DNA of 64,000 bases. It comes from Crocinitomicaceae bacterium (GTDB lineage: Bacteria > Bacteroidota > Bacteroidia > Flavobacteriales_D > Crocinitomicaceae). Location: NCBI GenBank assembly GCA_021325675.1, contig JAJTCM010000007.1:121739-185738 (forward strand). Reading direction: 5' to 3'. How positions within the stretch are numbered: position 1 is the first letter of the stretch; each line of letters opens with the position of its first letter. The position numbers and the translations under genes were made by a program. The notes under the pieces are model-generated. The model was not told the origin of the DNA. It saw only the letters and a program-made list of their open reading frames with translations, and searched no databases. Shown here piece after piece: positions 37,401 to 45,038 of the stretch.

Positions 37401-38348
37401 TTATATTTTTTCAAGCAGCGACTCCAAAATCTTCAGGGCCGTTTCCGCCATTTTATTTGTTTTTTCATCGAGACAAGGGTTCACTTCTACAAATTCAAGG
37501 CAAACCACCTTCCCGCTTTCGAGTATTTTGAGCATTAAATGTTCCGCCTGGGAAGGAAGCAAGCCGTTTTCAACCGGTGTTCCCGTTCCATGTGAAGTCG
37601 CCAGCGGATCCATCGAATCGACATCGAAAGAAATATAGATCACGTCACAGTCCGACAGACGCTCCAGGATTTTTTCCGCAAGCAGGTCTTCGCCAACCAT
37701 GTGCAGGTCTTCCACGCCATAATTTTTGATCCCAAGACGCTCCATGATCTTCACCTCTTCTTTCTCCACATCGCGAACAGCAACATAAATAAGATCCTGC
37801 GGCTGGATTTTAGGGGCGATTCCGCCTGTATTTTTCAGCTCCTCCCACAACGTGATCGTTTCGTAAGGAACATCGTTTTTCCTGCAAGGCAGGTTATCAT
37901 CATTCAGGGCCGTAGCGAGCGGCATCCCGTGGATGTTGCCCGAAGGCGTTGTGTACGGCGAATGGATATCCGCGTGGGCATCGATCCAGACCACCCCAAC
38001 ACGCTTATCCGGAAAAGCAGATTTCACCCCGGCGATCGTTCCCCCGGCCGAACCGTGGTCCCCGGCCAGTATCAGCGGAAAATTACCCGCCACAAGGCTT
38101 TTCGAAACCACCTCGTTCAGCTCTTTGTAAATCCCAACCAAACCGTCGAGGCGTTTGGCAAAATTATGCCGTGTTTCGTGGTCCAGCAAATGGTTCGCAT
38201 TGGCAATACGCGTGATGGGATGCTGCCCGAAAAGCATGCTTCCTTTGGCACGGGCCGCCGTTATGATTGCATCCGGGCCCATTGACGCACCGCGCGTTCC
38301 GGCCGTAATTTCAGAGGTATTGATGATTATATCTATGTTTTTTTTCAT
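37401..38348 (-). CDS. Arginase-family protein
   Basis: A 315-residue ureohydrolase. The manganese ligands are in LAGDHGSAGG (His), VVWIDAHADIHSPY (DAHAD) and YISFDVDSMDPLATSHGTGT (DVDxxDP), so both metal sites are complete. PSGNIHGMPLATAL between them is arginase-like. It would hydrolyse arginine to ornithine and urea; formiminoglutamate or agmatine cannot be excluded. It overlaps the acyltransferase stop by ATGA and lies next to argS, so the unit joins arginine consumption and arginine charging. Confidence 0.88.
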   Translation of the reverse strand: MKKNIDIIINTSEITAGTRGASMGPDAIITAARAKGSMLFGQHPITRIANANHLLDHETRHNFAKRLDGLVGIYKELNEVVSKSLVAGNFPLILAGDHGSAGGTIAGVKSAFPDKRVGVVWIDAHADIHSPYTTPSGNIHGMPLATALNDDNLPCRKNDVPYETITLWEELKNTGGIAPKIQPQDLIYVAVRDVEKEEVKIMERLGIKNYGVEDLHMVGEDLLAEKILERLSDCDVIYISFDVDSMDPLATSHGTGTPVENGLLPSQAEHLMLKILESGKVVCLEFVEVNPCLDEKTNKMAETALKILESLLEKI

Positions 38349-39517
38349 GTATCTGATTTTGCAACTAAATACGCAAAGCTGTTCGAAAACCGAATTGCAA
38401 ATTTATCAATAAATAGGTAGAATGGAATCGAAATCAATAAAGAGATTATAAATGTGAGCACGACAATGACAATTTTAAAGCCGCCGCCCAGGTCAATCAG
38501 CATCAGGTAAGAAGAAAAAGAGCAAATAACGATCATGTGAAGCAAATAAAAGCTAAACGACAAGCTTCCGAAGCCGTAAACCCACTTCAGGCTTAAAAAG
38601 CGCACAAAAAGCTCATTACGAAGCGAAAAATAAAGGATTACAAAGCTTTGCGTCATATAAATCACGTGATTAGGCGCGCCAAACCAAATCCACAGCACTT
38701 TTGAACCCGCCAGGAGCACGAAAAAGAGTAAAAGCGTCAGCCATTTACGTGCAAAAAGCTGTTTTTCCAGCCGCTTCATCCGTTCAAAAAACCGGTGATG
38801 ATTTTCTGAAAAATCGAGATCGCAGAGAGCATAACCTATAAGGAACGGAAAAAGCTCAAACAAGCCCAGGTAAATGAGCACCGGGATCAAAAGCAAATAT
38901 ACGTACAGGCGACCGGCATATTTACCCACAATCCCGAAAAGGGCGAAAATAAACAGCGAGCCGATGAATTCATTTTGAATGCTCCACAGCACCGGGTTGA
39001 AGGTCTGGTCAAAATTGTAATTGAAATAAACTTCAAAAAACAGGAAATTCAGCACTTTCGCCAGGCCGAAATCAAAATTAAAAAAACTGTTGAGCCAGGC
39101 CGGATCCTGGTTAATTGTCACCAATTCCCGGGCAGCTTCTTTGTTATAAAACCAGCCAACGCGGATAAAGAGCAAAACCAGCAGTACGGAAACCGTGATC
39201 GGGATAAACAAACGCAGGTAACGCTTCAGAAAGCTCAGGTAAAGGACAGGCTTGTTTTCTTTTCCTGGCCTGAACAAGCGAATGGAAAGCACGTAAGCGC
39301 TGAGGATCCAGAAAACCCAGACAAAGAGCGTTCCGTCAACAAAGGTGTTTTTGAGCTGAATTATAAAATCCTGCAAAAAAGCGGGAAGATGCCAGGAAAT
39401 AACCGTGTCATCCATTGCTTCAAATGCATCTTTGTAGAACAGCAGCCGGATGTGATGCACAAACACCAACAAAGCGGCCAATCCTCTCAAACCTTCCAGG
39501 TGCTTTAGTTTTCCCAC
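38345..39517 (-). CDS. Acyltransferase 3 (OafA/YrhL-type) membrane protein
   Basis: A 390-residue polytopic membrane acyltransferase. KHLEGLRGLAALLVFVHHIR at the N terminus is the family signature (R/K-x-x-x-R-G-x-A, then H-H), and NPVLWSIQNEFIGSLFIFAL around 195 matches the W-S/T-L-x-x-E motif. About ten helices are visible. These enzymes O-acylate cell-surface polysaccharides. Its stop overlaps the arginase ATG, an unexpected functional pairing. It is preceded by the dnaA terminator, so it has its own promoter. Confidence 0.9.
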   Translation of the reverse strand: MGKLKHLEGLRGLAALLVFVHHIRLLFYKDAFEAMDDTVISWHLPAFLQDFIIQLKNTFVDGTLFVWVFWILSAYVLSIRLFRPGKENKPVLYLSFLKRYLRLFIPITVSVLLVLLFIRVGWFYNKEAARELVTINQDPAWLNSFFNFDFGLAKVLNFLFFEVYFNYNFDQTFNPVLWSIQNEFIGSLFIFALFGIVGKYAGRLYVYLLLIPVLIYLGLFELFPFLIGYALCDLDFSENHHRFFERMKRLEKQLFARKWLTLLLFFVLLAGSKVLWIWFGAPNHVIYMTQSFVILYFSLRNELFVRFLSLKWVYGFGSLSFSFYLLHMIVICSFSSYLMLIDLGGGFKIVIVVLTFIISLLISIPFYLFIDKFAIRFSNSFAYLVAKSDT

Positions 39518-39530
39518 TGTTTTGCTGCAT

Positions 39531-39562
39531 AAAAAAAGGGGCTCGCCTGCTGACGGACCCCT
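39531..39562 (-). terminator. Terminator of dnaA
   Basis: On the minus strand: stem AGGGG/CCCCT with loop TCCGTCAGCAGGCGAG, then seven T. It lies 17 bases past the dnaA stop. The loop has the word TCCGTCAGCAG shared with the queA terminator. Confidence 0.85.
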
Positions 39563-39578
39563 CTTCGGTCAAAATATA

Positions 39579-41009
39579 TTATTGAATTGTCAATTTCTTT
39601 TCTAAATCTTCGAGGTACACCCTGAACTGCTTATCCGTTTCGGACAGGTTCAATACCGTACGACAGGCGTGCAATACCGTAGCATGATCTTTTCCGCCGC
39701 AGTGGGCGCCAATGCTTGCCAGGGAGGATTTCGTCATTTTCTTGGAGAAATACATGGAAATCTGGCGGGCCTGCACCACTTCACGCTTACGCGTTTTGGA
39801 CTTCAGCATTTCGATCGGTAAATCGAAATAATCACACACCACTTTCTGAATGTAATCGATGGATACTTCGCGGGCCGTGTTTTTCACGAACTTGTCGATC
39901 ATTTGCTTGGCCAGCTCCAGCGTGATTGCTTTTTTGTTCAGGGAAGCCTGCGCCAGCAAGGACGTCCACGCACCTTCCATCTCGCGGATGTTGGTATTGA
40001 TGCTGTATGCGAGGTATTCCACCACTTCTTTCGGAAGCTCGATCCCGTTGCCGTACATCTTTTTCTCGAGGATTGCGATGCGGGTTTCCAGGTCCGGCGT
40101 ACCTAAATCAGCTGACAAGCCCCACTTGAAGCGGGAAAGCAAGCGCTGCTCCATGCCCTGCATTTCTACCGGCGGCTTATCCGAAGTGAGGATAATCTGC
40201 TTGCCGTTTTGGTGCAAGTGATTGAAAATATGGAAGAAAACATCCTGTGTTTTGTCTTTACCGGAAAAGAACTGCACATCATCAATGATAAGCACGTCGA
40301 TCATCTGGTAAAAATGGATAAAATCGTTGGTAGTCCCGTTTTTGATCGCATCGATAAACTGGTGCGCAAACTTCTCGGAACCTACATACAATACGGTTTT
40401 GTTAGGGAACTGGTTTTTGATCCCGATACCGATAGCATGCGCCAGGTGGGTTTTCCCCAAGCCTACGCCGCCGTAAATGAGCAACGGATTGAAAGCTGTT
40501 CCGCCAGGCTTGTTTGCCACAGCGTAACCGGCTGAACGCGCCAAACGGTTGCAGTCGCCTTCCACGAAGTTCTCGAAGGAGTAAGCCGGGTTCAGGTTTG
40601 AATCCACGTTTACTTTCTTCAGTCCCGGAATGATAAACGGATTGGTAATCTGCTTTTCGTTCAGGCTCAGGGGAACTGTCACCGGTGCGTTTTTCAGCGC
40701 CGACTTGTTGGATGTAGGTAATTTTACCGTGTACGGGGTAGCGTTACGCGAATTGTTTTCCATAACAATGCTGTATTCGAGCTGGCCTTCGTTACCAATC
40801 TCTTTTTTGATCACTTTACGCAGCAAAGTAATGTAGTGCTCCTCGAGCCATTCATAGAAAAAATGGGACGGTACCTGGATAGTCAGGATATTGTTCTCCA
40901 GTTTAACCGGAACGATTGGCTCAAACCACGTTTTGAAGGCCTGCAGGGGAATATTGTCCTTGATGACTTTCAAGCATTCGTTCCAAACTGTTTCACATTT
41001 AGCACTCAT
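39579..41009 (-). CDS. dnaA: Chromosomal replication initiator DnaA
   Basis: A 476-residue AAA+ protein that binds DnaA boxes and opens the origin. Domain I covers about 1-90 (ETVWNECLKVIKDNIPLQAF), domain II is a short linker, and domain III begins with the AAA+ core NPLLIYGGVGLGKTHLAHAI (Walker A GGVGLGKT about 188-195) and VLIIDDVQFFSGKDKTQ (Walker B). Domain IV ends with the DNA-binding signature GGKDHATVLHA, part of the helix-turn-helix. dnaB lies 39 kb away. No cluster of DnaA boxes is visible beside the gene, so the origin is probably elsewhere. Confidence 0.97.
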   Translation of the reverse strand: MSAKCETVWNECLKVIKDNIPLQAFKTWFEPIVPVKLENNILTIQVPSHFFYEWLEEHYITLLRKVIKKEIGNEGQLEYSIVMENNSRNATPYTVKLPTSNKSALKNAPVTVPLSLNEKQITNPFIIPGLKKVNVDSNLNPAYSFENFVEGDCNRLARSAGYAVANKPGGTAFNPLLIYGGVGLGKTHLAHAIGIGIKNQFPNKTVLYVGSEKFAHQFIDAIKNGTTNDFIHFYQMIDVLIIDDVQFFSGKDKTQDVFFHIFNHLHQNGKQIILTSDKPPVEMQGMEQRLLSRFKWGLSADLGTPDLETRIAILEKKMYGNGIELPKEVVEYLAYSINTNIREMEGAWTSLLAQASLNKKAITLELAKQMIDKFVKNTAREVSIDYIQKVVCDYFDLPIEMLKSKTRKREVVQARQISMYFSKKMTKSSLASIGAHCGGKDHATVLHACRTVLNLSETDKQFRVYLEDLEKKLTIQ

Positions 41010-41347
41010 TAATTTTAGTTCTGTTAAAGTTATTAAAATATCGTGTTCAAAACTTTTTATCCGGCGGATCGGCTTTATAATAGCGGGTTTAAGTTTTGCG
41101 TTTTTTCCGAGGACAAATATTGCAATAAAAAAGTTTAAAAAAAAATGAATTTACTATTGATTTTTAAAAATATTTTACTTCGGAAAGTTTTTATTAGTTG
41201 AACAATTTAATTTGTTAAAAACCTTGTAAAATCAATATATTTATATAGATAGGAAGACTTATACTATGCAAACATAGCGAAAAAATCCCTAATATTATCG
41301 TAATATTGCAGCTTCAAAAAATAAAGCCGGAAATTCAATCAAAAAAG
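41010..41347. other. AT-rich gap between divergent dnaA and the thioesterase gene
   Basis: The 338 bases have runs of A and T. A near -7 box on the plus strand, TAATATTG (41301-41308), matches seven of eight positions and lies 39 bases before ATG 41348. A TAACTTTA on the minus strand could serve dnaA. I see no DnaA-box cluster and no repeat family. Confidence 0.4.
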
Positions 41348-41776
41348 ATGTTAACAAACTTCGAAAATAAGATCAAAATCAGGGTACGTTACGGAGAAAC
41401 CGACCAGATGGGATATTGCTATTACGGAAACTACGCCCAATACTTTGAAGTAGGCCGGGTGGAAGCCCTCCGAAGCGCCGGAATGAGCTACCGCGATATG
41501 GAAAACCGGGGGATTATGCTGCCCGTTTCTGAATTTTCAGTAAAATACAAAGCCCCGGCGCTTTATGACGATGAATTAACGATCACCACCCTGATCCGTG
41601 AGATAAAAGGACCGCGCCTGGTCTTTGACTATGAAATCCACAAGGAAGACGGCTTATTGGTGGCAAGCGCACATACCACGCTCGTTTTTGTCAGTAAGGA
41701 AAATATGCGCCCGATCCCGGCACCGCAAGAATTGCTTGAGCTGATGAAAGCGTATGCAATTGAGAATGAAAAATGA
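41348..41776 (+). CDS. Acyl-CoA thioesterase, hotdog fold (4HBT/YbgC type)
   Basis: A 142-residue hotdog-fold thioesterase. VRYGETDQMGYCYYGNYAQY has the catalytic aspartate in the YbgC-like position, and FEVGRVEALRSAGMSYRDME follows. It would hydrolyse a short acyl-CoA; the substrate is unknown. The start is ATG 41348 (MLTNFENKIK), as the upstream frame opens only with TTG inside the promoter region. The last five codons (IENEK) plus TGA are contributed by a family B repeat. It converges on ddl. Confidence 0.88.
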   Translation: MLTNFENKIKIRVRYGETDQMGYCYYGNYAQYFEVGRVEALRSAGMSYRDMENRGIMLPVSEFSVKYKAPALYDDELTITTLIREIKGPRLVFDYEIHKEDGLLVASAHTTLVFVSKENMRPIPAPQELLELMKAYAIENEK

Positions 41777-41864
41777 TTAGATTTTGGAACATCAATTCTA
41801 CATCCTTAATTCTACATTTTACATTCTTAATTCTTAATTCTTAATTCTTAATTCTTAATTCCAC
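41758..41864. repeat. Family B repeat that enters two genes
   Basis: The left arm AATTGAGAATGAAAAATGAT overlaps the thioesterase stop. The right arm has ATTCTACATCCTTAATTCTA and then five repeats of TTAATTC, and gives the last codons of ddl on the minus strand. Confidence 0.65.
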
Positions 41865-42815
41865 CTCCAGGATTTCAGTCCAGAAAGATTTGATGTCATT
41901 TCCGTCGGAAGCAATCATCTGCGGCACGATGCTGGCCGGAGAGAAGCCCGGAGTTGTGTTCACCTCGATAACGTGCGGAACACCGTCCACAACCATAAAA
42001 TCAATGCGCGCAATCGAACGCAGGTTCATCAGGCTGTAAATCCGTTTGGCGCAAGCCTGCACCTTGTCCCTGATCTCATCCGAAACCCGGGCCGGCGTAA
42101 TTTCCTGTGATTTGCCGAGGTATTTGGCTTCGTAATCAAAAAACTCGTTTTCCGAAGCAATTTCCGTAAGCGGCAGGGCGTAAACTCCTTTTGCAGAGCG
42201 GTAAACACCGCATGTAACCTCCGTTCCGGCGAGGAAAGCCTCAATAACAACACTTTCGCCTTCTTTAAAAGCAAGCTCCAGCGCAGGAAGCAATTCATCC
42301 TGTGTTTTCACCTTCGAAATCCCGAAGCTTGAGCCTGAATCCGCCGGCTTCACAAAACAAGGCAGGCCGAGCTCAGCAACAACCGCCGCCGGATTACGCA
42401 CGGAGTCGCGGCGCAGGAGCACGGATTTGGCCACGGGAATATCAAAGCTTTTCAGGAACTGGTTGCAGTACCATTTATCAAAAGACAATTCGGAAGCCAG
42501 GGCCCCGGAATTAATGAACGGAACACCTTTCATCTCCAGGAAAGCCTGCAGCTTGCCATTTTCACCCGGATTGCCGTGAATATAAATCAGGGCCCGGTCG
42601 AGACGGATTTCCTGACCTTCATATTCAAAAGAAAGCTGCCAGGGATCAAAGTCAAAATTCCCTCCTTTGTATAAAGCAGTCCACTTCTCCTGGCGCACCT
42701 CAATCAGGAAAGGGTTATAGTTGTCAGGAAAATGATTCAGGATCGTGTTGGCGCTCTTCACCGAAATTTCGAATTCGGAAGAAAAACCACCACAGAAAAT
42801 TCCAATGTTCTGCAT
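41841..42815 (-). CDS. ddl: D-alanine--D-alanine ligase
   Basis: ATP-grasp ligase of 324 residues that makes D-Ala-D-Ala for peptidoglycan. The start is ATG 42815 (MQNIGIFCGGFSSEFEIS), in line with the family; a longer frame adds ten unmatched residues. IYIHGNPGENGKLQAFLEMK, PCFVKPADSGSSFGISKV and HVIEVNTTPGFSPASIVPQM are the substrate, ATP and metal segments. The C terminus (ELRIKN) is encoded by the TTAATTC repeat of family B, so it is lineage-made and not conserved in the family. Confidence 0.95.
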   Translation of the reverse strand: MQNIGIFCGGFSSEFEISVKSANTILNHFPDNYNPFLIEVRQEKWTALYKGGNFDFDPWQLSFEYEGQEIRLDRALIYIHGNPGENGKLQAFLEMKGVPFINSGALASELSFDKWYCNQFLKSFDIPVAKSVLLRRDSVRNPAAVVAELGLPCFVKPADSGSSFGISKVKTQDELLPALELAFKEGESVVIEAFLAGTEVTCGVYRSAKGVYALPLTEIASENEFFDYEAKYLGKSQEITPARVSDEIRDKVQACAKRIYSLMNLRSIARIDFMVVDGVPHVIEVNTTPGFSPASIVPQMIASDGNDIKSFWTEILEVELRIKN

Positions 42816-42842
42816 CTTTATTAGTTTACTGCTTATACCCGG

Positions 42843-42850
42843 CAAATATA
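42843..42850 (-). promoter_or_regulatory. -7 box for ddl
   Basis: On the minus strand it reads TATATTTG, 27 bases before the ATG. Confidence 0.5.
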
Positions 42851-43073
42851 ATTTTTATTGGGCTGGAAATAGCATATGAGGGTATTTTTTCTAAAAAAAA
42901 GTAAATAATTTAAACTTTTTTTCGATTTTAGGATTCCAAGAATAAACAGCCATTTCACCGATCAATTAAGGGCTTTAAACGCTCAATAAATCAGACGCTA
43001 AGCTAAAACTGCCCTAACCCCTCAAAATGGTTGATAAAAGTTCCATGATAGTTGAAAACTTCTTAAAATTTAT
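42851..43073. other. Gene-free stretch upstream of the small RNA unit
   Basis: AT-rich, with no reading frame of note. A C-rich word (CCCTAACCCC) near 43011 and short inverted pieces are the only structure seen. Confidence 0.3.
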
Positions 43074-43104
43074 TTTGTATAAGAAGAAAAGATACGTAAC
43101 TTTG
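43074..43104 (+). promoter_or_regulatory. Canonical promoter of a probable small RNA
   Basis: TTTG at 43074-43077, a 19-base spacer, then TAACTTTG at 43097-43104. This is the best match to the Bacteroidota housekeeping promoter in the window and no protein gene follows it. Confidence 0.7.
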
Positions 43105-43110
43105 TATCGT

Positions 43111-43205
43111 TATATATCTTTTTAAAAGATAAATAATCTTTTTCAGTGAATAGTGGTTAGGTTAGGTTTAAGAAGCGGTCTGTCTACGACAGATCGCTTT
43201 TTATT
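43111..43205 (+). ncRNA. Probable free-standing small RNA, about 95 nt
   Basis: Bounded by the promoter at 43074-43104 and the terminator at 43176-43205. The transcript would contain a 5' hairpin ATCTTTT/AAAAGAT (about 43115-43130), a single-stranded GGTTAGGTTAGGTTT track (43157-43171) and the terminator stem. It has no ATG; the only GTG (43148) reaches a stop after three codons. The nearest upstream plus-strand gene ends at 41776, with ddl in the opposite direction between, so this is not a leader or tail of a known gene. I recognise no Rfam class. Exact ends are inferred. Confidence 0.6.
43176..43205 (+). terminator. Terminator of the probable small RNA
   Basis: Stem AGCGGTCTGTC/GACAGATCGCT (11 pairs, one G-T), loop TAC, then TTTTTATTT. 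On the minus strand no T run follows, so it acts on the plus strand. Confidence 0.9.
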
Positions 43206-43358
43206 TGGAATAAACTTTCCCGGAACAAAGCTCCCCGCATAAATTACCCGACAGGGCTTATCTTCAAGCCACAACGCAAACAGTGTTATCACATGTTGTT
43301 AACAGCAATAAATCTTAAATAAGTAACCGGATATTAAAAAAACAGAGGACGTTTCTTC
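43206..43358. other. Gap between the small RNA and the solute-binding gene
   Basis: Nothing recognised; it lies past the end of the minus-strand solute-binding gene, and no clear terminator was seen for that gene. Confidence 0.3.
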
Positions 43359-44354
43359 TTAACGGTTGGAACGGGAACGGCGTTTGTTCTTGTAAAAACG
43401 TCCGCGGACCTTTCCGTAAGACTTAAGCAGGTAATGCGCTTCCACATCCTTCAGGATCGGGTATTCCAGCCTGCCTTCGGCAAAGAGGTACTGCGCGCGC
43501 TTGCCTGATAAAAACTCCAGCAGCTTTTGGGCCTGCATCGGGTTTTTGGCGTAGCGGTATACTCCCCCGCCGGTGATCGTGAAGTAACAGCCGCGTTTGC
43601 GCTGGTTCGGGAAGATCACGGAAACATCCAGCCGCGAACGGTCAAAATGCTTTCCTCCGGGCAGCTGGTATTCCGCTACGGCCGAAAGCTTCACAAGGGC
43701 AAGCTGCGCTTCCTGCCGCTTAATCTTCTCCAGCAGGCGAAAATCATTCTCAACATAAGGAGCATTGCGCTGCCTGTAAAAACGGTACAGGAAAGTATCG
43801 GCATCGCTTTTCATCAACAGGCGGATATTCCGGTTGAAGGCCACCAAAGTCGGCGAAGCCGGTTGCTGAAAAGCAATTTTTCCTGCCCATTTCGGATGGA
43901 TCAGATCGTAATACCCCGAAATCGTATCCTTTGTGAGTACTTTTTTGTTGTAGGCCAGCACCAGCGCCGATTTACTGAGCGCAAACCATTTTCCGTGGCG
44001 GGAGCGGTAAACCGGATCGATATTTTTTTCCAGTACTTCGGATTTGACATGCAAGAACAGGTTGCGCGAGGAAAACTGGTATATCTTGGCGTAATCGCCC
44101 AGTAATATAAGATCAACATCAGAATTGTATTTCCCGTTTTTGACAAGCTCAAGCAGGGAATCGGCCTGGACATGATGAACATGCACCTTTATTTTCTCTT
44201 CTCTGAAGAACTTTTTAAACAGCAGGGAGTCCTGGTGACTAAGATGATCGGTGAAGACATGTACATACTGCTTACGCGGCTCACGGGCATCATTGACCGT
44301 ACAGGCATGTACTAAAACCCAAAGAAATATCCAAAAAAAGGCGCCACGTTTCAT
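43359..44354 (-). CDS. Periplasmic-binding lipoprotein, Fe(3+)-type (FbpA/AfuA-like)
   Basis: A 331-residue lipoprotein from ATG 44354; the signal MKRGAFFWIFLWVLVHAC has its lipobox cysteine at residue 18. The two-lobed type 2 binding-protein fold is recognised from KWFALSKSALVLAYNKKVLT, YYDLIHPKWAGKIAFQQPAS, ISGYYDLIHPKWAGKI and SVIFPNQRKRGCYFTITGGG with YAKNPMQAQKLLEFLSGKRA. It resembles iron ABC-transporter binding proteins, but no permease or ATPase lies nearby. The C terminus is very basic (KNKRRSRSNR). The longer frame upstream crosses the divergent promoter and is rejected. Confidence 0.82.
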   Translation of the reverse strand: MKRGAFFWIFLWVLVHACTVNDAREPRKQYVHVFTDHLSHQDSLLFKKFFREEKIKVHVHHVQADSLLELVKNGKYNSDVDLILLGDYAKIYQFSSRNLFLHVKSEVLEKNIDPVYRSRHGKWFALSKSALVLAYNKKVLTKDTISGYYDLIHPKWAGKIAFQQPASPTLVAFNRNIRLLMKSDADTFLYRFYRQRNAPYVENDFRLLEKIKRQEAQLALVKLSAVAEYQLPGGKHFDRSRLDVSVIFPNQRKRGCYFTITGGGVYRYAKNPMQAQKLLEFLSGKRAQYLFAEGRLEYPILKDVEAHYLLKSYGKVRGRFYKNKRRSRSNR

Positions 44355-44387
44355 TGACACAAAACTAAGAAAATACTTCTTATTGAT

Positions 44388-44395
44388 TACCTTTG
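44388..44395 (+). promoter_or_regulatory. -7 box for the gene at 44410
   Basis: TACCTTTG, 14 bases before GTG 44410. It excludes the longer frame that begins at 44251. Confidence 0.5.
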
Positions 44396-44409
44396 CAAAA
44401 AAATTGAAG

Positions 44410-44988
44410 GTGACTGAACAGAAAAATACCCAAAAGAAAAAGCTAAGCCTCATCCTGGCCGATCTCAAGGCCGGACCATCAGCAAAAACAGCCAAGGCCC
44501 TGGATGCCCTGCAAGTATACGGCGATTACACTGCCATTGAGCCCTTATTCCTTTTCCTGCTGGAAAGCGGCGATGAAGCCTCAAAAGCGCTCGTGCTCGA
44601 ATTTTTATGCAACCTCAAAGACAGCAAATCCAGCCTGATGGTGATGGACTGCCTGCAGCAAAGCCGCTTTACCCCGATCCGCAATAAAATCCTGACAACA
44701 ATCTGGAATTCACCGCTTGATTACAGCATATACCTGCAGGATTTCGTAAAAATTGCCGTGGAAAACGATTACCTCACCACGCTTGAATGCCTTACCGTAA
44801 TTGAAAACCTGGACGGGCCTTTCGAAGAAAAATCGTTTTTAGAGTCTTTGCTCTACCTCAAGGATTACCACGAAGGAAAATACCCGAAATCGAAGGAAAA
44901 AGACCACTTAATGAGCGAAATCGCACTTTTAGTAAAAGATTTTGAGCAAAACAGCTCAGATGATGATGATATCAGGGATTATGAATAA
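44410..44988 (+). CDS. Small all-helical protein, HEAT-like
   Basis: A 192-residue cytoplasmic protein starting at GTG 44410 (MTEQKNTQKKKL); TTG 44404 is an alternative. It is helical throughout, with repeat-like pairs such as SAKTAKALDALQVYGDYTAI and EASKALVLEFLCNLKDSKSS that look like HEAT repeats, and an acidic tail (SSDDDDIRDYE). The function is unknown; a scaffolding role is inference. It is divergent from the solute-binding gene, and a family B repeat lies at its stop. Confidence 0.7.
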   Translation: MTEQKNTQKKKLSLILADLKAGPSAKTAKALDALQVYGDYTAIEPLFLFLLESGDEASKALVLEFLCNLKDSKSSLMVMDCLQQSRFTPIRNKILTTIWNSPLDYSIYLQDFVKIAVENDYLTTLECLTVIENLDGPFEEKSFLESLLYLKDYHEGKYPKSKEKDHLMSEIALLVKDFEQNSSDDDDIRDYE

Positions 44989-45038
44989 AATGATGAGTGA
45001 TGGATGCTGAATGACTGTTTCATAACTCATCATTCTTA
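44986..45038. repeat. Family B repeat
   Basis: AATGATGAGTGATGGATGCT and ATAACTCATCATTCTTA form the two arms. It fills the gap between convergent genes and touches both stop codons. Confidence 0.5.

Noticed and set aside
41010..41347. Replication origin beside dnaA
   Set aside because: The gap is AT-rich, but I find no cluster of TTATCCACA-type boxes. Bacteroidota origins are often not next to dnaA.
42851..43073. Riboswitch for ddl
   Set aside because: No conserved riboswitch core could be recognised, and the ddl promoter lies close to its ATG, leaving no room for an aptamer.
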